DNA of 64,000 bases from Trichoplusia ni (taxonomy: Eukaryota > Arthropoda > Insecta > Lepidoptera > Noctuidae). A model generated the notes under the pieces. The model made no database searches. It was not told the DNA's origin and saw nothing but the letters and a program-made list of their open reading frames with translations. Where the stretch lies: positions 10,788,001-10,852,000 of the forward strand of contig NC_039483.1 in the NCBI RefSeq assembly GCF_003590095.1, given 5' to 3'. Position numbers and translations under genes: made by a program. Below, piece by piece: positions 42,886 to 53,636 of this stretch (position 1 is the stretch's first letter; each line of letters opens with the position of its first letter).

Positions 42886-45128
42886 TCCTCTCTTAAACAT
42901 AAGCCCATCTTGGATGAACAAAAAACCAGCTTGGAGTTTGTCGTAGCTTTCGTTAGCGCATCTGCAACCATCTTATCAGTCTGTATATAACGAACTTCAA
43001 TTGTCCCTCCCAGTACTTTGTCACGAATAAAGTGATGCCTCACGTGGATATGCTTTGTTCTAGAATGGTAAGCATCACTACCTGAAAGTTTAATAGAGCT
43101 TTGATTATCACTGTAAATGATCATAGCTTTATTTTTCATCTTTGGCCAAATACATTCTTGAAATTGCTTCAACCATAAAGCTTCCTGTACACAAGATGAT
43201 AGTGACATATATTCTGCTTCCGTTGTAGATAGAGCAACCGTAGGTTGTCTCCTTGAGTTCCAGCTAATCGTTCCTCCTTGAAAAACGAATGCATAACCAG
43301 TGCAGGAGCGCCGATCATCCTCCGAACTAGCCCAATCCGCATCACAATAACCATGAGGCATAGTCTCTTCAGAGTTCTGCTTATAGGTCAGCCTATAATC
43401 TTGAGTGCCTTTCAAGTAACGCATAACGCGCTTAAGGGCAACCCAGTGCTGCATTTCGGGCTTGCAATTGTATTTGCTTAACATATTAACAACGAAACTA
43501 ATGTCAGGTCTAGTTACTTGTGATATGTATAATAAGCACCCTATTATCTCTTGATAAGGAAATTCCATAATATTTATTTTTTCTGTATTTAGTTTTTCAC
43601 TCAATTTTGTATTCGGTTCCATCGGAGTTTTGACCGTCTTACAATTGGACATACCATATTTATCTAATACTTCTAGTATGTACTTTCTTTGGTCCAAGCA
43701 TATTACTCCTCTCTTCTTGTCTCGTTCTACATGAATACCAATGCAATAACTCACAGCTCCAAGGTCTTTAATTTTAAACTGTTTATGTAATTGTTCTTTT
43801 ACATAACTTTTTGTTTCTTGATTATTTGTAAACAATAACAAATCGTCTACATAGACAGCCAGGAAAGTTATATGGTCATTTTCAATTCTGTAGTAAATAC
43901 AGGGATCTAGTTTAGATTGGGATAGTCCCATTTCTTTCAATGTAAAATCAATCTTTTTATTCCATTGCCTGCTGGCTTGTTTTAAACCATACAATGATTT
44001 TTTTAATAAACATACATTTTCTTTTTGACCATTCTCATACATGGATGGCTGTCTCATGTAGACTTCTTCTTCTATATCACCTTGTAGAAATGCTGACACT
44101 GCATCCATTTGACATATGTCCAAATCATGTTTAACGGCCAAAGCAAACAAGTATCTCAAGGATGCCATCCTTACAACCGGTGAATAAACTTCAGTGTAAT
44201 CGATTCCTGGCTTCTGGGAACAACCCTTTACTACCAGTCTGGCCTTGTATTTCACTATATCTCCTTTTTCGTTTGTTTTCGTTTTAAAAACCCATTTACA
44301 TGGTATTGCGCGTTTACCATCTGGTAAAGTTGTAACTTCCCATGTGTGGTTTTCCAACAAAGATTTGTACTCCTCATCCATTGCCTGTTTCCATTGTATA
44401 GCATTTGGACCTGATAAAGCTTCTTTAGCAGTCAGTGGATCTGGCACCTCTGTAATACACATGCTATTATAACCTTGCACGTTTTGTCTCTGATGTGACC
44501 TCAATGTCATATTACTTCGAACGTTACTATCATAATCATCATCGTCATATTCATCTGAATCAGGATAATATGTTTCGTCATTATTTCTCCTATTCATACA
44601 ACTATCAAATGATGTATCATTACTAGATGATGATGTGAGGTCTTGTGTATTGGGTGAGCTATCATCAACATTTGTGTCTTGTACTGATAAATTATGTGAC
44701 TCATTTTCAATAGGTATAGGGATACTAGCATATTGTGGCGATGCAGTAGGCGCTTTCTGAGTTATATTTTCGCTGTCACTACATTTTTCGACGAATGTCG
44801 CATCTCTGCTGATTGTCACTTTCTTGCTAACTGGATCAAAGAATCTATATCCCTTTGTGCTCTCACAGTAGCCTACAAACACTAATTCACGTGATTTACG
44901 ATCCCATTTTAAACGATTTTGCTTAGGAACATGTACCATGGCCTTGGAACCAAATATCTTCAAATGCGAAATGTTTGGTTCCTTACCACTCCATTTTTCA
45001 TATGGTGTTACCTCAGCCAGAACTCGTGACGGGGATCTGTTGATGATATAGGCAGCAGTAATGACTGCCTCCGCCCAAAAAAGTTTCTGCAGTTTTGCTT
45101 CAAACAGCATGCACTTAGCACGCTCCAC
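42870..45128 (-). CDS. Copia Pol C-terminal half (integrase end, RT, RNase H)
   Basis: The 752-residue frame starts within the integrase C-terminal region (ERAKCMLFEAKLQKLFWAE). The RT follows with CQMDAVSAFLQGDI and catalytic LAVYVDDLLLF, then RNase H with YCDADWASSEDDRRS, LSTTEAEYMSL and IYSDNQS. It would copy the element RNA into DNA. It is uninterrupted, but separated from gag by the internal inversion, so no complete Gag-Pol can be made from this copy. The ATG is only an internal methionine. Confidence 0.88.
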   Translation of the reverse strand: MERAKCMLFEAKLQKLFWAEAVITAAYIINRSPSRVLAEVTPYEKWSGKEPNISHLKIFGSKAMVHVPKQNRLKWDRKSRELVFVGYCESTKGYRFFDPVSKKVTISRDATFVEKCSDSENITQKAPTASPQYASIPIPIENESHNLSVQDTNVDDSSPNTQDLTSSSSNDTSFDSCMNRRNNDETYYPDSDEYDDDDYDSNVRSNMTLRSHQRQNVQGYNSMCITEVPDPLTAKEALSGPNAIQWKQAMDEEYKSLLENHTWEVTTLPDGKRAIPCKWVFKTKTNEKGDIVKYKARLVVKGCSQKPGIDYTEVYSPVVRMASLRYLFALAVKHDLDICQMDAVSAFLQGDIEEEVYMRQPSMYENGQKENVCLLKKSLYGLKQASRQWNKKIDFTLKEMGLSQSKLDPCIYYRIENDHITFLAVYVDDLLLFTNNQETKSYVKEQLHKQFKIKDLGAVSYCIGIHVERDKKRGVICLDQRKYILEVLDKYGMSNCKTVKTPMEPNTKLSEKLNTEKINIMEFPYQEIIGCLLYISQVTRPDISFVVNMLSKYNCKPEMQHWVALKRVMRYLKGTQDYRLTYKQNSEETMPHGYCDADWASSEDDRRSCTGYAFVFQGGTISWNSRRQPTVALSTTEAEYMSLSSCVQEALWLKQFQECIWPKMKNKAMIIYSDNQSSIKLSGSDAYHSRTKHIHVRHHFIRDKVLGGTIEVRYIQTDKMVADALTKATTNSKLVFCSSKMGLCLREDIGRM

Positions 45129-45235
45129 CAGGATTTGGGCCGTCTCATATACCTTTATTAGATCAATAATTAAATATTTATTGCGAAGATTGAAGTACAG
45201 TACATAAAACGCGAATCTGAATCACTCTGTGAATA

Positions 45236-46918
45236 ATGGCTGCCGCTAACCTACAAATTGAAAAATTAGCCGGCCGGGAAAATTATTCAACGTGGAAGTT
45301 CGCAGTAAAGTCATACTTGGAATTGGATGACTTATGGGAATGTGTTGATCCTGGCACCGAGGTCGATCCGAAAAAAGATGTTAAAGCCAAGTCAAAGATA
45401 ATTTTGTTGGTCGAACCGATAAATTACGTGCATATAGAAAATGCCACGTCATCGAAACAAGTTTGGCAAAACCTTCAAAATGCATTTGAAGACTCCGGGC
45501 TGTCTAGAAAAGTTGGCCTGCTGAAGGATTTAATCAACACTTCATTGGATAACTGTCCTAGTATAGAAGAATACGTGAATAAAATTATGAGTACAGCTCA
45601 TAAATTGCGGAACATTGGCTTCGAAGTTGGAGATGAGTGGCTGGGAACACTCATGTTAGCAGGGTTACCCGAAAAATATAGCCCTATGATCATGGGTCTG
45701 GAAAGTTCTGGCGTCAAGATCTCATCAGATTTCATAAAAACAAAACTTTTACAGGAAGTCACGGTATCCGAAAATTCTGCATTATTTACTAAGCACAAAC
45801 ACACCTCTAAGAATAGTACAAAGCCAAAAGGAAAGGGCCCCCGTTGCTACAATTGTAATAAATATGGACACTTCAAAAACCAGTGCAAATTGCAAAAAAA
45901 TGATGAAAAACCTAATCAAAATAACTTTTCAGCAATATTTTCAGCTTACAGTACAGTGAGTCAAGATGACTGGTATATTGATTCAGGCGCCACAATGCAT
46001 ATGACGAGACGCTCCGACTGGATGTATGATATAAAATCACCTCCGATTCAAAAAATAATGGTGGCAAACAGTGAAGCAGTCTCCGTGCAAAGTATTGGTA
46101 ATGTAAATGTACAAACCAAGTTAAATAGAAATGAATGTCAAATCCAGGTGAGAAATGTTTTATTTATTCCTCAATTGAGTGCAAACCTGCTATCAGTCAG
46201 TCAGTTAACAAAGAATGGCTGTAAAGTTGAATTCACTGATACTGGATGTAATATTTACAACGTCAATAAGAATTTAGTAGCAACGGCAAGGTTGACCAAT
46301 AACATGTACAAACTCAATACTGTTACTGGTAATGCATGTGCTGTGATGAGTGAAAGTAAGTCAGATTTAACTACATGGCATAAGAGAATGGGGCATTTGA
46401 ATATGGCTGATGTAAAGAGGTTAGAATTGTGTGCTGAGGGTATTACTATAAGTAACAAAGAAATAGATACTGTTTGTATACCATGTTGCGAAGCAAAACA
46501 AACACGATTACCGTTTCCAGAATCTGGTTCTAGAGCAAAAGCATTACTTGAGATAATACATACAGATCTGTGTGGTCCGATGGAGACTCCGTCCGCTGGT
46601 GGTGGAAAGTATTTCATAACTTTCATAGATGATTACTCTCGAAAAGTATATGTTTACGTGCTAAAGAATAAAATGGATATTAAATCAGTGTTTGAGAAAT
46701 TTAAAAACGAAGTAGAGAACGAACTAGGAAAGAAAATAAAAATTCTAAGAAGCGACAATGGTAAAGAATACTGTAATAAAGAATTATCAAATTTTCTAGC
46801 ATCTTCTGGCATCAAACATCAGACCAGCACTCCATATACTCCGGAGCAAAATGGGCTAGCGGAGAGAATGAACAGAACGCAGTGGAAGCGTGCTGGGCCC
46901 ATAACCTGTGGGAAATAA
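45236..46918 (+). CDS. Copia Gag, protease and integrase N-terminal half (inverted segment)
   Basis: The frame starts at a natural Gag ATG (MAAANLQIEKLAGRENYSTW), with the Copia Gag region and a CCHC knuckle (CYNCNKYGHFKNQC). The aspartic protease follows (DWYIDSGATMHM), then the integrase HHCC (WHKRMGHLN and CIPCCEAKQ) and core catalytic residues in HTDLCGPM, LRSDNGKEY and PEQNGLAERMNRT. Copia sequence ends near 46877; the last codons read through the inverted PBS. It is on the strand opposite to the LTR orientation. Confidence 0.88.
   Translation: MAAANLQIEKLAGRENYSTWKFAVKSYLELDDLWECVDPGTEVDPKKDVKAKSKIILLVEPINYVHIENATSSKQVWQNLQNAFEDSGLSRKVGLLKDLINTSLDNCPSIEEYVNKIMSTAHKLRNIGFEVGDEWLGTLMLAGLPEKYSPMIMGLESSGVKISSDFIKTKLLQEVTVSENSALFTKHKHTSKNSTKPKGKGPRCYNCNKYGHFKNQCKLQKNDEKPNQNNFSAIFSAYSTVSQDDWYIDSGATMHMTRRSDWMYDIKSPPIQKIMVANSEAVSVQSIGNVNVQTKLNRNECQIQVRNVLFIPQLSANLLSVSQLTKNGCKVEFTDTGCNIYNVNKNLVATARLTNNMYKLNTVTGNACAVMSESKSDLTTWHKRMGHLNMADVKRLELCAEGITISNKEIDTVCIPCCEAKQTRLPFPESGSRAKALLEIIHTDLCGPMETPSAGGGKYFITFIDDYSRKVYVYVLKNKMDIKSVFEKFKNEVENELGKKIKILRSDNGKEYCNKELSNFLASSGIKHQTSTPYTPEQNGLAERMNRTQWKRAGPITCGK
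46879..46906 (-). promoter_or_regulatory. Copia primer binding site (initiator tRNA-Met half)
   Basis: Read on the minus strand, GGTTATGGGCCCAGCACGC directly follows the 5' LTR. It is complementary to the 5' half and anticodon arm of metazoan initiator tRNA-Met, the known Copia primer. It lies exactly at the inversion junction. Confidence 0.85.
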
Positions 46919-47056
46919 TACATTTACTAGACAAATTCGGTTTATTGCACGGAGAAGAAAATACAACGGTACAAAAAGAGATTGACAACTTTTTTGACAA
47001 CTAACTTATTTATTTTTTTAAATTGAGGCAAGGGCGATGTTTACATTCTTCCAATA
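46907..47056 (-). repeat. Copia 5' LTR
   Basis: This is the second LTR copy, adjoining the PBS and followed by the target duplication TGAAG (47057-47061). It is nearly identical to 42735-42885, so the insertion is recent. Confidence 0.85.
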
Positions 47057-47313
47057 TGAAGAACATGTTAACTCTGATCTAACGTGGAATCAATTTAAAG
47101 AAATTGGTAAAACTGTATGGAGTAACCCTTATAACTTTATTCTTATTAACAAAGAGTCATCATTAAATAATGGAAGATACAGACAGAACTTTGATACATT
47201 TTTTAAACTTTAATGAAAGCAGATACGTGTTATTACGTATATATAAATGAATTATATACAAAAATTGCTAATGTTATTCCTTTCTTAGTTGAACGCAGTT
47301 GTGGTTATATAAG

Positions 47314-48224
47314 ATGGAGAAAAGTATTAAATTGGAATTAATGAAGTCTGTTGACTGCATAAAAAATAAAATAAAAGAAATGAAAAATCAAGAATATGAA
47401 GTTAACTTATCCTTGGATAAAATGTTTAAACCAGTTTCGGACCCTCTAATAACTCTTATAAATTCTAAACGATTAAAAGAAAATATTAAGCATCATAAAA
47501 ATGTATCTGAAAGTTCTATACCTATTGAATCAGATACAAATTGTGAAAGCACTTCTACTGAATGTGAGAATTTTCAAGACGCTGATATCAATTTTTCAAG
47601 CTCTCCTAAAAAAGAAGTAAAAGGTAATCTAGAAATGTCATTGATAAGTGAAGATATTTATGGTATTTATGATGGTGTAAATGTACCATTTGGAATAAGG
47701 ACCGACAATAAGACTTTAATGATGGGTAACTCCGTATTATCATTTTCTAAAGTTCAAAATATAGGCAGCGATAACTTAGTTTTGGTTAAAATTGGAGACA
47801 AAAGTTATGACTTGACCCCTGGACTAAAAGAACTTTTACTTCGAAAAAAACCTGATTTAAAAAATATAACCGACATCGATAAACTTGTCTACAAAGATAT
47901 CCTACATTGTACTAATGCCCATAAGAGGGATTATAATCCTAACGGTCAAATAAGAGGTGACAAAGGATTCAAATATCGAGAAATAATCAGACCATTATTT
48001 TCTGGCATTTGTTGGAAAACAATCAGAATAAAATTGGAGGCAGTTTGCCAGCTCTTAAAACATATAAAAAGAATACTGACTTAATATATTGGGACGATCC
48101 AAATGAATTGGTTGAAAGATTAAAATTATTAATAGCTTCAAGAGATGCCGGTAATACAAACCATGACAATGAAATATTATCAAAAATTGAAGAATTAAAA
48201 GAAGCTAATATAATTAAAGAATAA
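47314..48224 (+). pseudogene. P2 copy of the conserved unknown Polinton protein
   Basis: This is homologous to P1 17864-18735: MEKSIKLELMKSVDCIKNK start, acidic linker, NVPFGIRTDNKTLMMGN, TPGLKELLLRKKPD, then YWDDPNELVERLKLLIASR and the closing helix. One frameshift near 48010 separates the final ~65 residues. The conserved halves but variable linker suggest two folded parts joined by a flexible region. Function unknown. Confidence 0.78.
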
Positions 48225-48386
48225 ATACTGACTATCAGGAAGCTTTTCATTCAGTATTGCAATAGCATTCATTATGAACATTTAAAAAGTTTATGCGTTC
48301 TATAATATAAATATACAAATTATTGAACCTTTAATATGTATAGGTTAACAATATCTAATTAAAATATATTCGAGATATTTTTTAAA

Positions 48387-49316
48387 ATGAGCAAAGTGGA
48401 TGTGGTAAATGAAATTCATAAAAGCGCTAGAGTGAATTTTCCGAGAAGACAAGTTATTATGAAGGATATAGATGATCTATGACAAGCGGATTTAATAGAT
48501 ATGCTATCAATGTCGAGAGAAAATAATAATTATAAATATATTCTTGCTGTAATTGACACATTTTCCAAATATGCTTGGTCGCTCCCTTTGAAAAGTAAGA
48601 ACAAAGATGAGGTGTATAAAGCATTTGTAATTTTACTGAATGATAATCGCATTCCTAAAAATTTACAAACTGATAACGGTACAGAATTTTACAATAACAA
48701 ATTTAAGTATCTTATGCAGTCTTACAGTATTAATCATTATTCAACATTTTCATCAAAAAAAGCTTCGATTGTGGAGAGATTTATAAGAACATTAAAATCC
48801 ATACTGTACAAAGAGTTTAGTTTAAAAGGTAATTATAATTGGATAAAAGATATCCTGGACAATGTTGTTCATAAATACAATCATACCTATCATCGCACGA
48901 TTAATGAAATACCAGCAAATGTCAATAATGTAAATAAGGAAGAAATATTAAAAAGACTCAATAGATTAGCGAAAAAGCAAGAGAGTATAAAATGCAAGTT
49001 TAAAGTGGGTGATTACGTTCGTATCAGTAAATACAAAGGAACATTTGAAAAAGGTTATACTCCCAATTGGTCAACAGAAATATTTAAAATTAGATACAAG
49101 CAGAATACTACTTCTATCACTTATTTGATCGAAGATACGATCAGAGGACAGCCTATCCTAGGAGCATTTTATGAACAAGAACTTCAGAAGACAAATCATC
49201 CCGATGTCTATTTAGTCGAGAAAGTTCTTAAAAGGAAAGGGAATAAAGTTTTCGTAAAATGGCTTGGTTTGCCTTTCCATGAAAATAGCTGGATAGATAA
49301 GACAAACGTGCTTTGA
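48387..49316 (+). pseudogene. P2 integrase with chromodomain (single in-frame stop)
   Basis: The 309-codon frame has one TGA (48479-48481) where P1 has TGG. Catalytic residues are visible: the aspartate in QADLIDML, NLQTDNGTEFYN, and glutamate in KKASIVERFIRT. The C-terminus has an SH3-like segment (KFKVGDYVRISKYK) and a chromodomain-like end (YLVEKVLKRKGNKVFVKW; GLPFHENSWID). Chromodomains in integrases can steer insertion toward particular chromatin. The rest is uninterrupted. Confidence 0.9.
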
Positions 49317-49392
49317 GATAAAAATAAACCTATTCGACTTGTTAAACTCCTTAATATATTATAAAGTGTTGAATCTTTGATTGCTCAGTCGT

Positions 49393-50181
49393 ATGATGTG
49401 TATTGGAGAGAGTAGTCTTCTTAACTGGCTAATAAACCACCTACCTTTTGAATTTCATTTACCGGGTTACAATTATTGTGGTCCTGGTACAAAATTAATT
49501 GAGAGACTTAGACGCGGAGACAAAGGTGTTAATAAATTGGATGAATATTGTAAAGACCATGATATTGCATACTACAAGTCGTCAAACTTGAAGGATCGTC
49601 ACAACGCTGATCTAGTTCTATTAAAAATGGCAAAAAAACGATCACTTGCTCCTGATGCGAGTACAGGAGAGAAATTTGCAGCACGTTTAGTAAAGAATGC
49701 TATGTTAGCGAAAATTAAAACCGGCACTTGATTAAAAACTCGTCGCCAAAACTCTTCACCGAAAATTAACGGTGCTAAAGGTCTTCAAAAGAAATTGAAA
49801 AATGTAATATCTGTTACGAAAAAACAAATGAAAAAATTAAAACCAAAATGTAAAAAAACTGCAATAGCATTAGTTATGGCTGCTGCCAGAGAATTAGCTA
49901 ATGATTCATCCATTAAACTTCCTCGAATTATTCCAATACCAAAAACTGGTGGAGTGTTACCTTTGATTCCTATTTTTGCTGGATTATCAGCTGCGGGAGC
50001 CTTAGCAGGCGGGGCAGCTGGTATAGCTAAAACTATAAATGAGTTCAAGATGGCTAAAAAACTTTACGAAGAATCGAAGAGACATAATGAAAAAATGGAG
50101 GCTCTTTGTATCGGTAAAGGACTACATCTTAAGCCACATAAAAATGGACTTGGAATTTTTGTATCAAAGGAAAAAAACTAA
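49393..50181 (+). pseudogene. P2 PLA2-domain protein (single in-frame stop)
   Basis: The PLA2 motif is intact (YNYCGPGTKL; YCKDHDIAYY), followed by a basic linker, a hydrophobic PKTGGVLPLIPIFAG segment and the conserved KPHKNG tail. One TGA at 49729-49731 interrupts the frame, where P1 has GGA. The frame otherwise continues to TAA 50179-50181, directly after the A_AAA_AAC heptamer. Start chosen at ATG 49393; an ATG at 49396 is equally possible. Confidence 0.85.
50172..50178 (+). promoter_or_regulatory. Candidate -1 frameshift heptamer in P2
   Basis: Zero-frame codons are GAA AAA AAC TAA. The -1 frame continues CTA ATA CAA into the protease. No AUG occurs in the protease frame between the upstream TAA at 50139 and the ATG in VFMRD. 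Its position relative to both genes is identical to P1. Confidence 0.6.
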
Positions 50182-50549
50182 TACAACGGCTACCCAAACG
50201 GGCCCTAACTAATTTTGACATTTTAAAATATGGAACTAATATTCCCTACTTTAGAGGTGTATTTATGAGAGATAAACTCCCTAAACATCCTTATAAAAAT
50301 GAATGTGGAGTGGTTAATTTAGATAGTTCTAAAAATCCTGGTTCTCATTGGGTAGCCTATGCAAAATACAGTGATTATATTGAATATTTTGACAGTTATG
50401 GAAATCTAAAGCCTCCAAAGGAATTAATAAAATACTTAGGTTTGAAAATCTACTATAACTATGAAAATATACATGGTGATCACCCTTACAAATGTGGGCA
50501 TCTATGTTTACTTTTTTTAACAAACTTTTGGAGCAGACATAGAATATAA
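50178..50549 (+). CDS. P2 adenain-like cysteine protease
   Basis: The triad is His in GSHWVAY, Asp in EYFDSYG and Cys in KCGHLCLLFL. It aligns with the P1 protease from the first codon after the slippery site (LIQRLPKRALTNFDI against LIRELPNRPLTDIDI). The frame is intact through TAA 50549. Start is most likely by -1 frameshift from the PLA2 gene. Confidence 0.88.
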   Translation, partial: LIQRLPKRALTNFDILKYGTNIPYFRGVFMRDKLPKHPYKNECGVVNLDSSKNPGSHWVAYAKYSDYIEYFDSYGNLKPPKELIKYLGLKIYYNYENIHGDHPYKCGHLCLLFLTNFWSRHRI

Positions 50550-50585
50550 TAAACAAAATTAATGAAAAGTGTTCAGTATGCAACT

Positions 50586-50990
50586 ATGTCTATAACTGTG
50601 ACTATCTCTGGACATAAAGCAGAATTAGAGTCGTATTTTCAACCACCTCTTAGTTTATCTGAAAAATATGAGTGTGGCTTGCTGTACTATTCAGTATTAA
50701 ACTCTGTATCAAATGTGCTTTCTAGTAATACTCCGTCTGTAATCAGAATTGAATGTGATTTAATATATGGTTCTTATACTAACGGTATACCAACCCATAT
50801 TATTCATGAATTTGTGCCTAATACTACTGCAGGACATCACTACCTAGAAACGCCTCAGAACGTTATTTACTTCCCAGTGAACAAAAATATAATCACATCT
50901 ATATCTATTAAGGTTGTCGATCAGTTTGACCGCAGCATTCCTTTTATAGAAGATATTCAACTACGTCTTCATTTAAGAAAAGTAAAATGA
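50586..50990 (+). pseudogene. P2 minor capsid protein with internal deletion
   Basis: The start (MSITVTISGHKAELESYF) and end (VIRIECDLIYGSYTNG; HIIHEF; IYFPVNKN; LRLHLRK) match the P1 protein. About 90 residues are missing between them, without a frameshift. The product would lack much of the central fold, so I class it as broken. Its stop overlaps the next ORF start as ATGA. Confidence 0.75.
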
Positions 50991-51133
50991 TATTATATAA
51001 TATAAAACCTCACCTCAAAATAAAACACCTTACTTCTCCTACAACCGGTCGAGTGCATAGACGTGAGAAAAAAGTAAAGAAATTAACTAAAACCAATAAA
51101 GACTTTTTAAAAGCATTGGGTTTTAAAGTATGA
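50987..51133 (+). CDS. P2 small basic protein (48 aa)
   Basis: This is the counterpart of P1 21994-22143: it starts in an ATGA overlap with the minor capsid gene and ends overlapping the major capsid ATG. The C-terminus KKLTKTNKDFLKALGFKV is the best-conserved part. Both copies are open and strongly basic. Confidence 0.7.
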   Translation: MILYNIKPHLKIKHLTSPTTGRVHRREKKVKKLTKTNKDFLKALGFKV

Positions 51134-52347
51134 ATATACTACAGATTAGCGATTTACCGCACTTCGATACTTCTATCGATAGTTATGAGATTCATTCTTA
51201 CAATCCTTACAACAACTGCTTTAGAGAAAACGATGAAATCAGAATACCCATCCACCAGCAAGACATATACGTGTTACCATCAGCCAGTTCAGTATACATC
51301 GAAGGTCACGCAAAGCTGTTCGGAAAAGATGGAAAACCGATTGAGAAAGCTGTTAAATTTACTAATAACCCTGTTCTGTTCCTGTTTCAAGACATCAGAT
51401 ACGAAATAAATGGTATTGAAATAGATCGCATCAAAAATTCGGGTATAACGACAACCGTAAAACGTACCGTACCGTAATATGTTTCATTAAATGAAGCCGA
51501 AAATAAAGTTGTAGCGTTATGGGGTTGGAACTTAAACGGATTTCAAGGTGATCGTCACTTTAGCGCTGTTATACCATTAAACAAGATATTAGGTTTTGCA
51601 GAGGATTATAATAAGATTGTGATAAATTGTAAACATGAACTTATATTGAACAGAAGTAACTCAGATTTAAACAGCGTTACACTGACAGATGATATTTCTC
51701 ACTTTCAAATAAATCTTGATAGGGTACAGTGGAGAGTACCGCATATAAAAGTATCAGATCGAGAACGTCTAACACTTTTAAAACATTTAGAAAAAGATAG
51801 ACCTATTCAAATGGCATTAAGAAATTGGGACTTGTATGAGTACCCTTTACTACCTAAAACAACAAAGCATTCATGGTCAGTTAAAACTGCATCACAATTG
51901 GAAAAGCCTAGATATGTTATTTTCTGTTTACAAAGTAATAGAAAAAGTAATAAAATAAAAGATAGTTCTCTCTTCGATCACTGTAAAGTAACGAACGTTA
52001 CGCTATTTTTGAATTCACAATATTATCCATATGAGCCATTAGGTTTAAATTTTTCTGAAAACAAATACAGTATATTATACGAAATGTATGTAAAATTTCG
52101 TCAGTCGTATTACAACTGTCCAGTGGATCCTTTACTTAATTTGAAGGACTTTAAAGATAAGGCTCCTATATTCATTATAGATTGTTCAAGGCAAAACGAT
52201 ACTCTAAAAACAGGTCCAGTAGATGTTCGTTTGGAAATTGAATGTTCAGAACCAATACCAGATAACACTACTGCATATTGTGTGATTATAAACGATCGTC
52301 TTGTGGAATATAAACCTCTGAGCAACATAGTGCGTCGATTAGCATGA
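51130..52347 (+). pseudogene. P2 major capsid protein (one internal stop)
   Basis: Homologous to P1 MCP throughout (DEIRIPIHQQDIYVLPSAS, FLFQDIRYEINGIEID, WRVPHIKVSD, MALRNWDLYEYP). A stop at 51475-51477 follows a small duplicated 'cgtac' stretch; the frame then resumes unchanged. Ends in ATGA, overlapping the next gene. Confidence 0.87.
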
Positions 52348-52830
52348 CTGCCATTGTAGACGTCCAAGGCTTCAAAACGGAAACAAATGAATTTGTGCTA
52401 AAAGAAATTGCTATATTGTATAGTGATAAATTGCAAGTGTTTTTATTTATACCACCATTTCCATTTTATGATTTGACAAAACAAGAACGACGTCAAGTTG
52501 CATGGATAGAACGTAACTGGAAGATATATTGGGGTGAAGGATTTATACCATATTACAGTTATAAGTGTTTAATTTTAGATTTTTTTAAAGATAAATGTAT
52601 TTATATTAAAGGTCATGAAAAAGTGTTATGGTTAAAAAATATTTTAAATGATAATAATAATAGTAATATGATCAGAAGATGAAGCCTGTCCTGATTTTCT
52701 AAATCTGTATGATTGATATAAATATTCTAAAGATTTGCATAGTTGTATTTATCATAACTCAGTATGTGCTTTAAAAAATGTATTGTGTTTAAAAAAATGG
52801 TGCTTTGAAAATAAACTTTTTTTGATATAG
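52344..52830 (+). pseudogene. P2 'DVQGF' protein (frameshift and stop)
   Basis: The start is TAIVDVQGFKTETNEFVLKE. The frame stops at 52680-52682, but a +1 shift continues with ACPDFLNLY, a C-x3-H pair and CALKNVLCLKKW, interrupted by one TGA. The tail is thus the same as in P1. It begins at the ATGA overlap with the capsid gene. Confidence 0.72.
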
Positions 52831-53636
52831 AAAATATAAATTGTTTTATTTACTGTGGGTTGAATAATCACCTCCATATACCCCTACGTTAGCATAGTTC
52901 TTGTATACATAAACATTATGTTTAATCGGTGCGATAACTTTGCTTGCGCGATGCAGGAATCAGGATCGATATGACGCCATCTTTGTTGTCATTGTAGAAA
53001 GCTAGATGTCGCTACAAGTCTGTCAGTTATATCGCGAAATTCCGAATCCAATCTATGGCATATAAAGCGCTAAGTACACCATACATATCTACATCAACAA
53101 TCTACGTCATGATGTCTTACAATACACTGCAAGAGGTCCTGAAATTCGTTACACTTTCGACTGCACGTTTGGCGCATTGGATAAGTGTTCGGGCCACTAT
53201 ACATAAAATATATATATATATACTCGCAACCACTTCTATCGCAATGTGTCAAGGTGTCGTGGGTTCGATTCCCACATGGAACAACAATCTGTTTGTGTGT
53301 TCCGAGTCTGGTTTTTTGCCCAGGATAGACAGAAATATCGTATTGTAAAACCACAACGCTCTGCATCGCGCAGCTCGAGCACAGCGAGAGCATGTGATGC
53401 AGAATCAACTTTGGTATACTTTACAATTGCATCGCATCACATTGTTTATATTAACTTGAGTGCGCTCCGTTTTTTGAGCCGCGACATTCCGGATCCAAAC
53501 TATGGCACATGAGTCGTTATGTAGATCATACATCAACAATAATCAACAATCTATGTCATATTGTCTTAAAATACAAAACGAAACGGCGAATTAAGACTAG
53601 ACCATAATAGTGTTCTGAAGATATTCGAGACAAACG
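52831..53636. other. Spacer with SINE and diverged duplication
   Basis: No gene. Two related stretches (about 53030-53115 and 53483-53575, sharing 'atccaa.ctatggca' and 'catcaacaatct') form a diverged direct duplication around a SINE. No Polinton inverted repeat was recognised here, so the right end of P2 is undefined. Confidence 0.5.
53220..53345 (+). mobile_element. tRNA-derived SINE
   Basis: A B-box-like GGTTCGATTCC (about 53261-53271) is followed by 'gtttgtgtgttccgagtctgg', a body typical of lepidopteran tRNA-SINEs. The A box is not clear. Confidence 0.6.

Larger units (their letters stand above)
42735..47056 (-). mobile_element. Copia retrotransposon with internal inversion (4.3 kb)
   Basis: Direct LTRs of about 150 bp (42735-42885 and 46907-47056) are flanked by the 5-bp duplication TGAAG. 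LTR and PBS orientation show that the element lies on the minus strand. The RT/RNase H half is on minus as expected, but the gag-protease-integrase half is on plus. The segment between the PBS and the integrase has therefore been inverted. The two long frames carry no stops. Confidence 0.92.
42185..47213 (+). pseudogene. P2 packaging ATPase, split by a Copia element
   Basis: Coding segments 42185-42734 and 47062-47213 flank the Copia insertion and join in frame once one copy of TGAAG is discounted. Walker A is IICGPSNCGKTN and Walker B NSVFIFDDVV. The second ATG (42206) aligns with the P1 start, so it may be the true one. Apart from the insertion the frame is open, about 234 codons, making this the best-preserved ATPase in the window. 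Confidence 0.88.

Noticed and set aside
53055..53512. Frames around the SINE
   Set aside because: They cover tRNA-like and repeat sequence and show no family.
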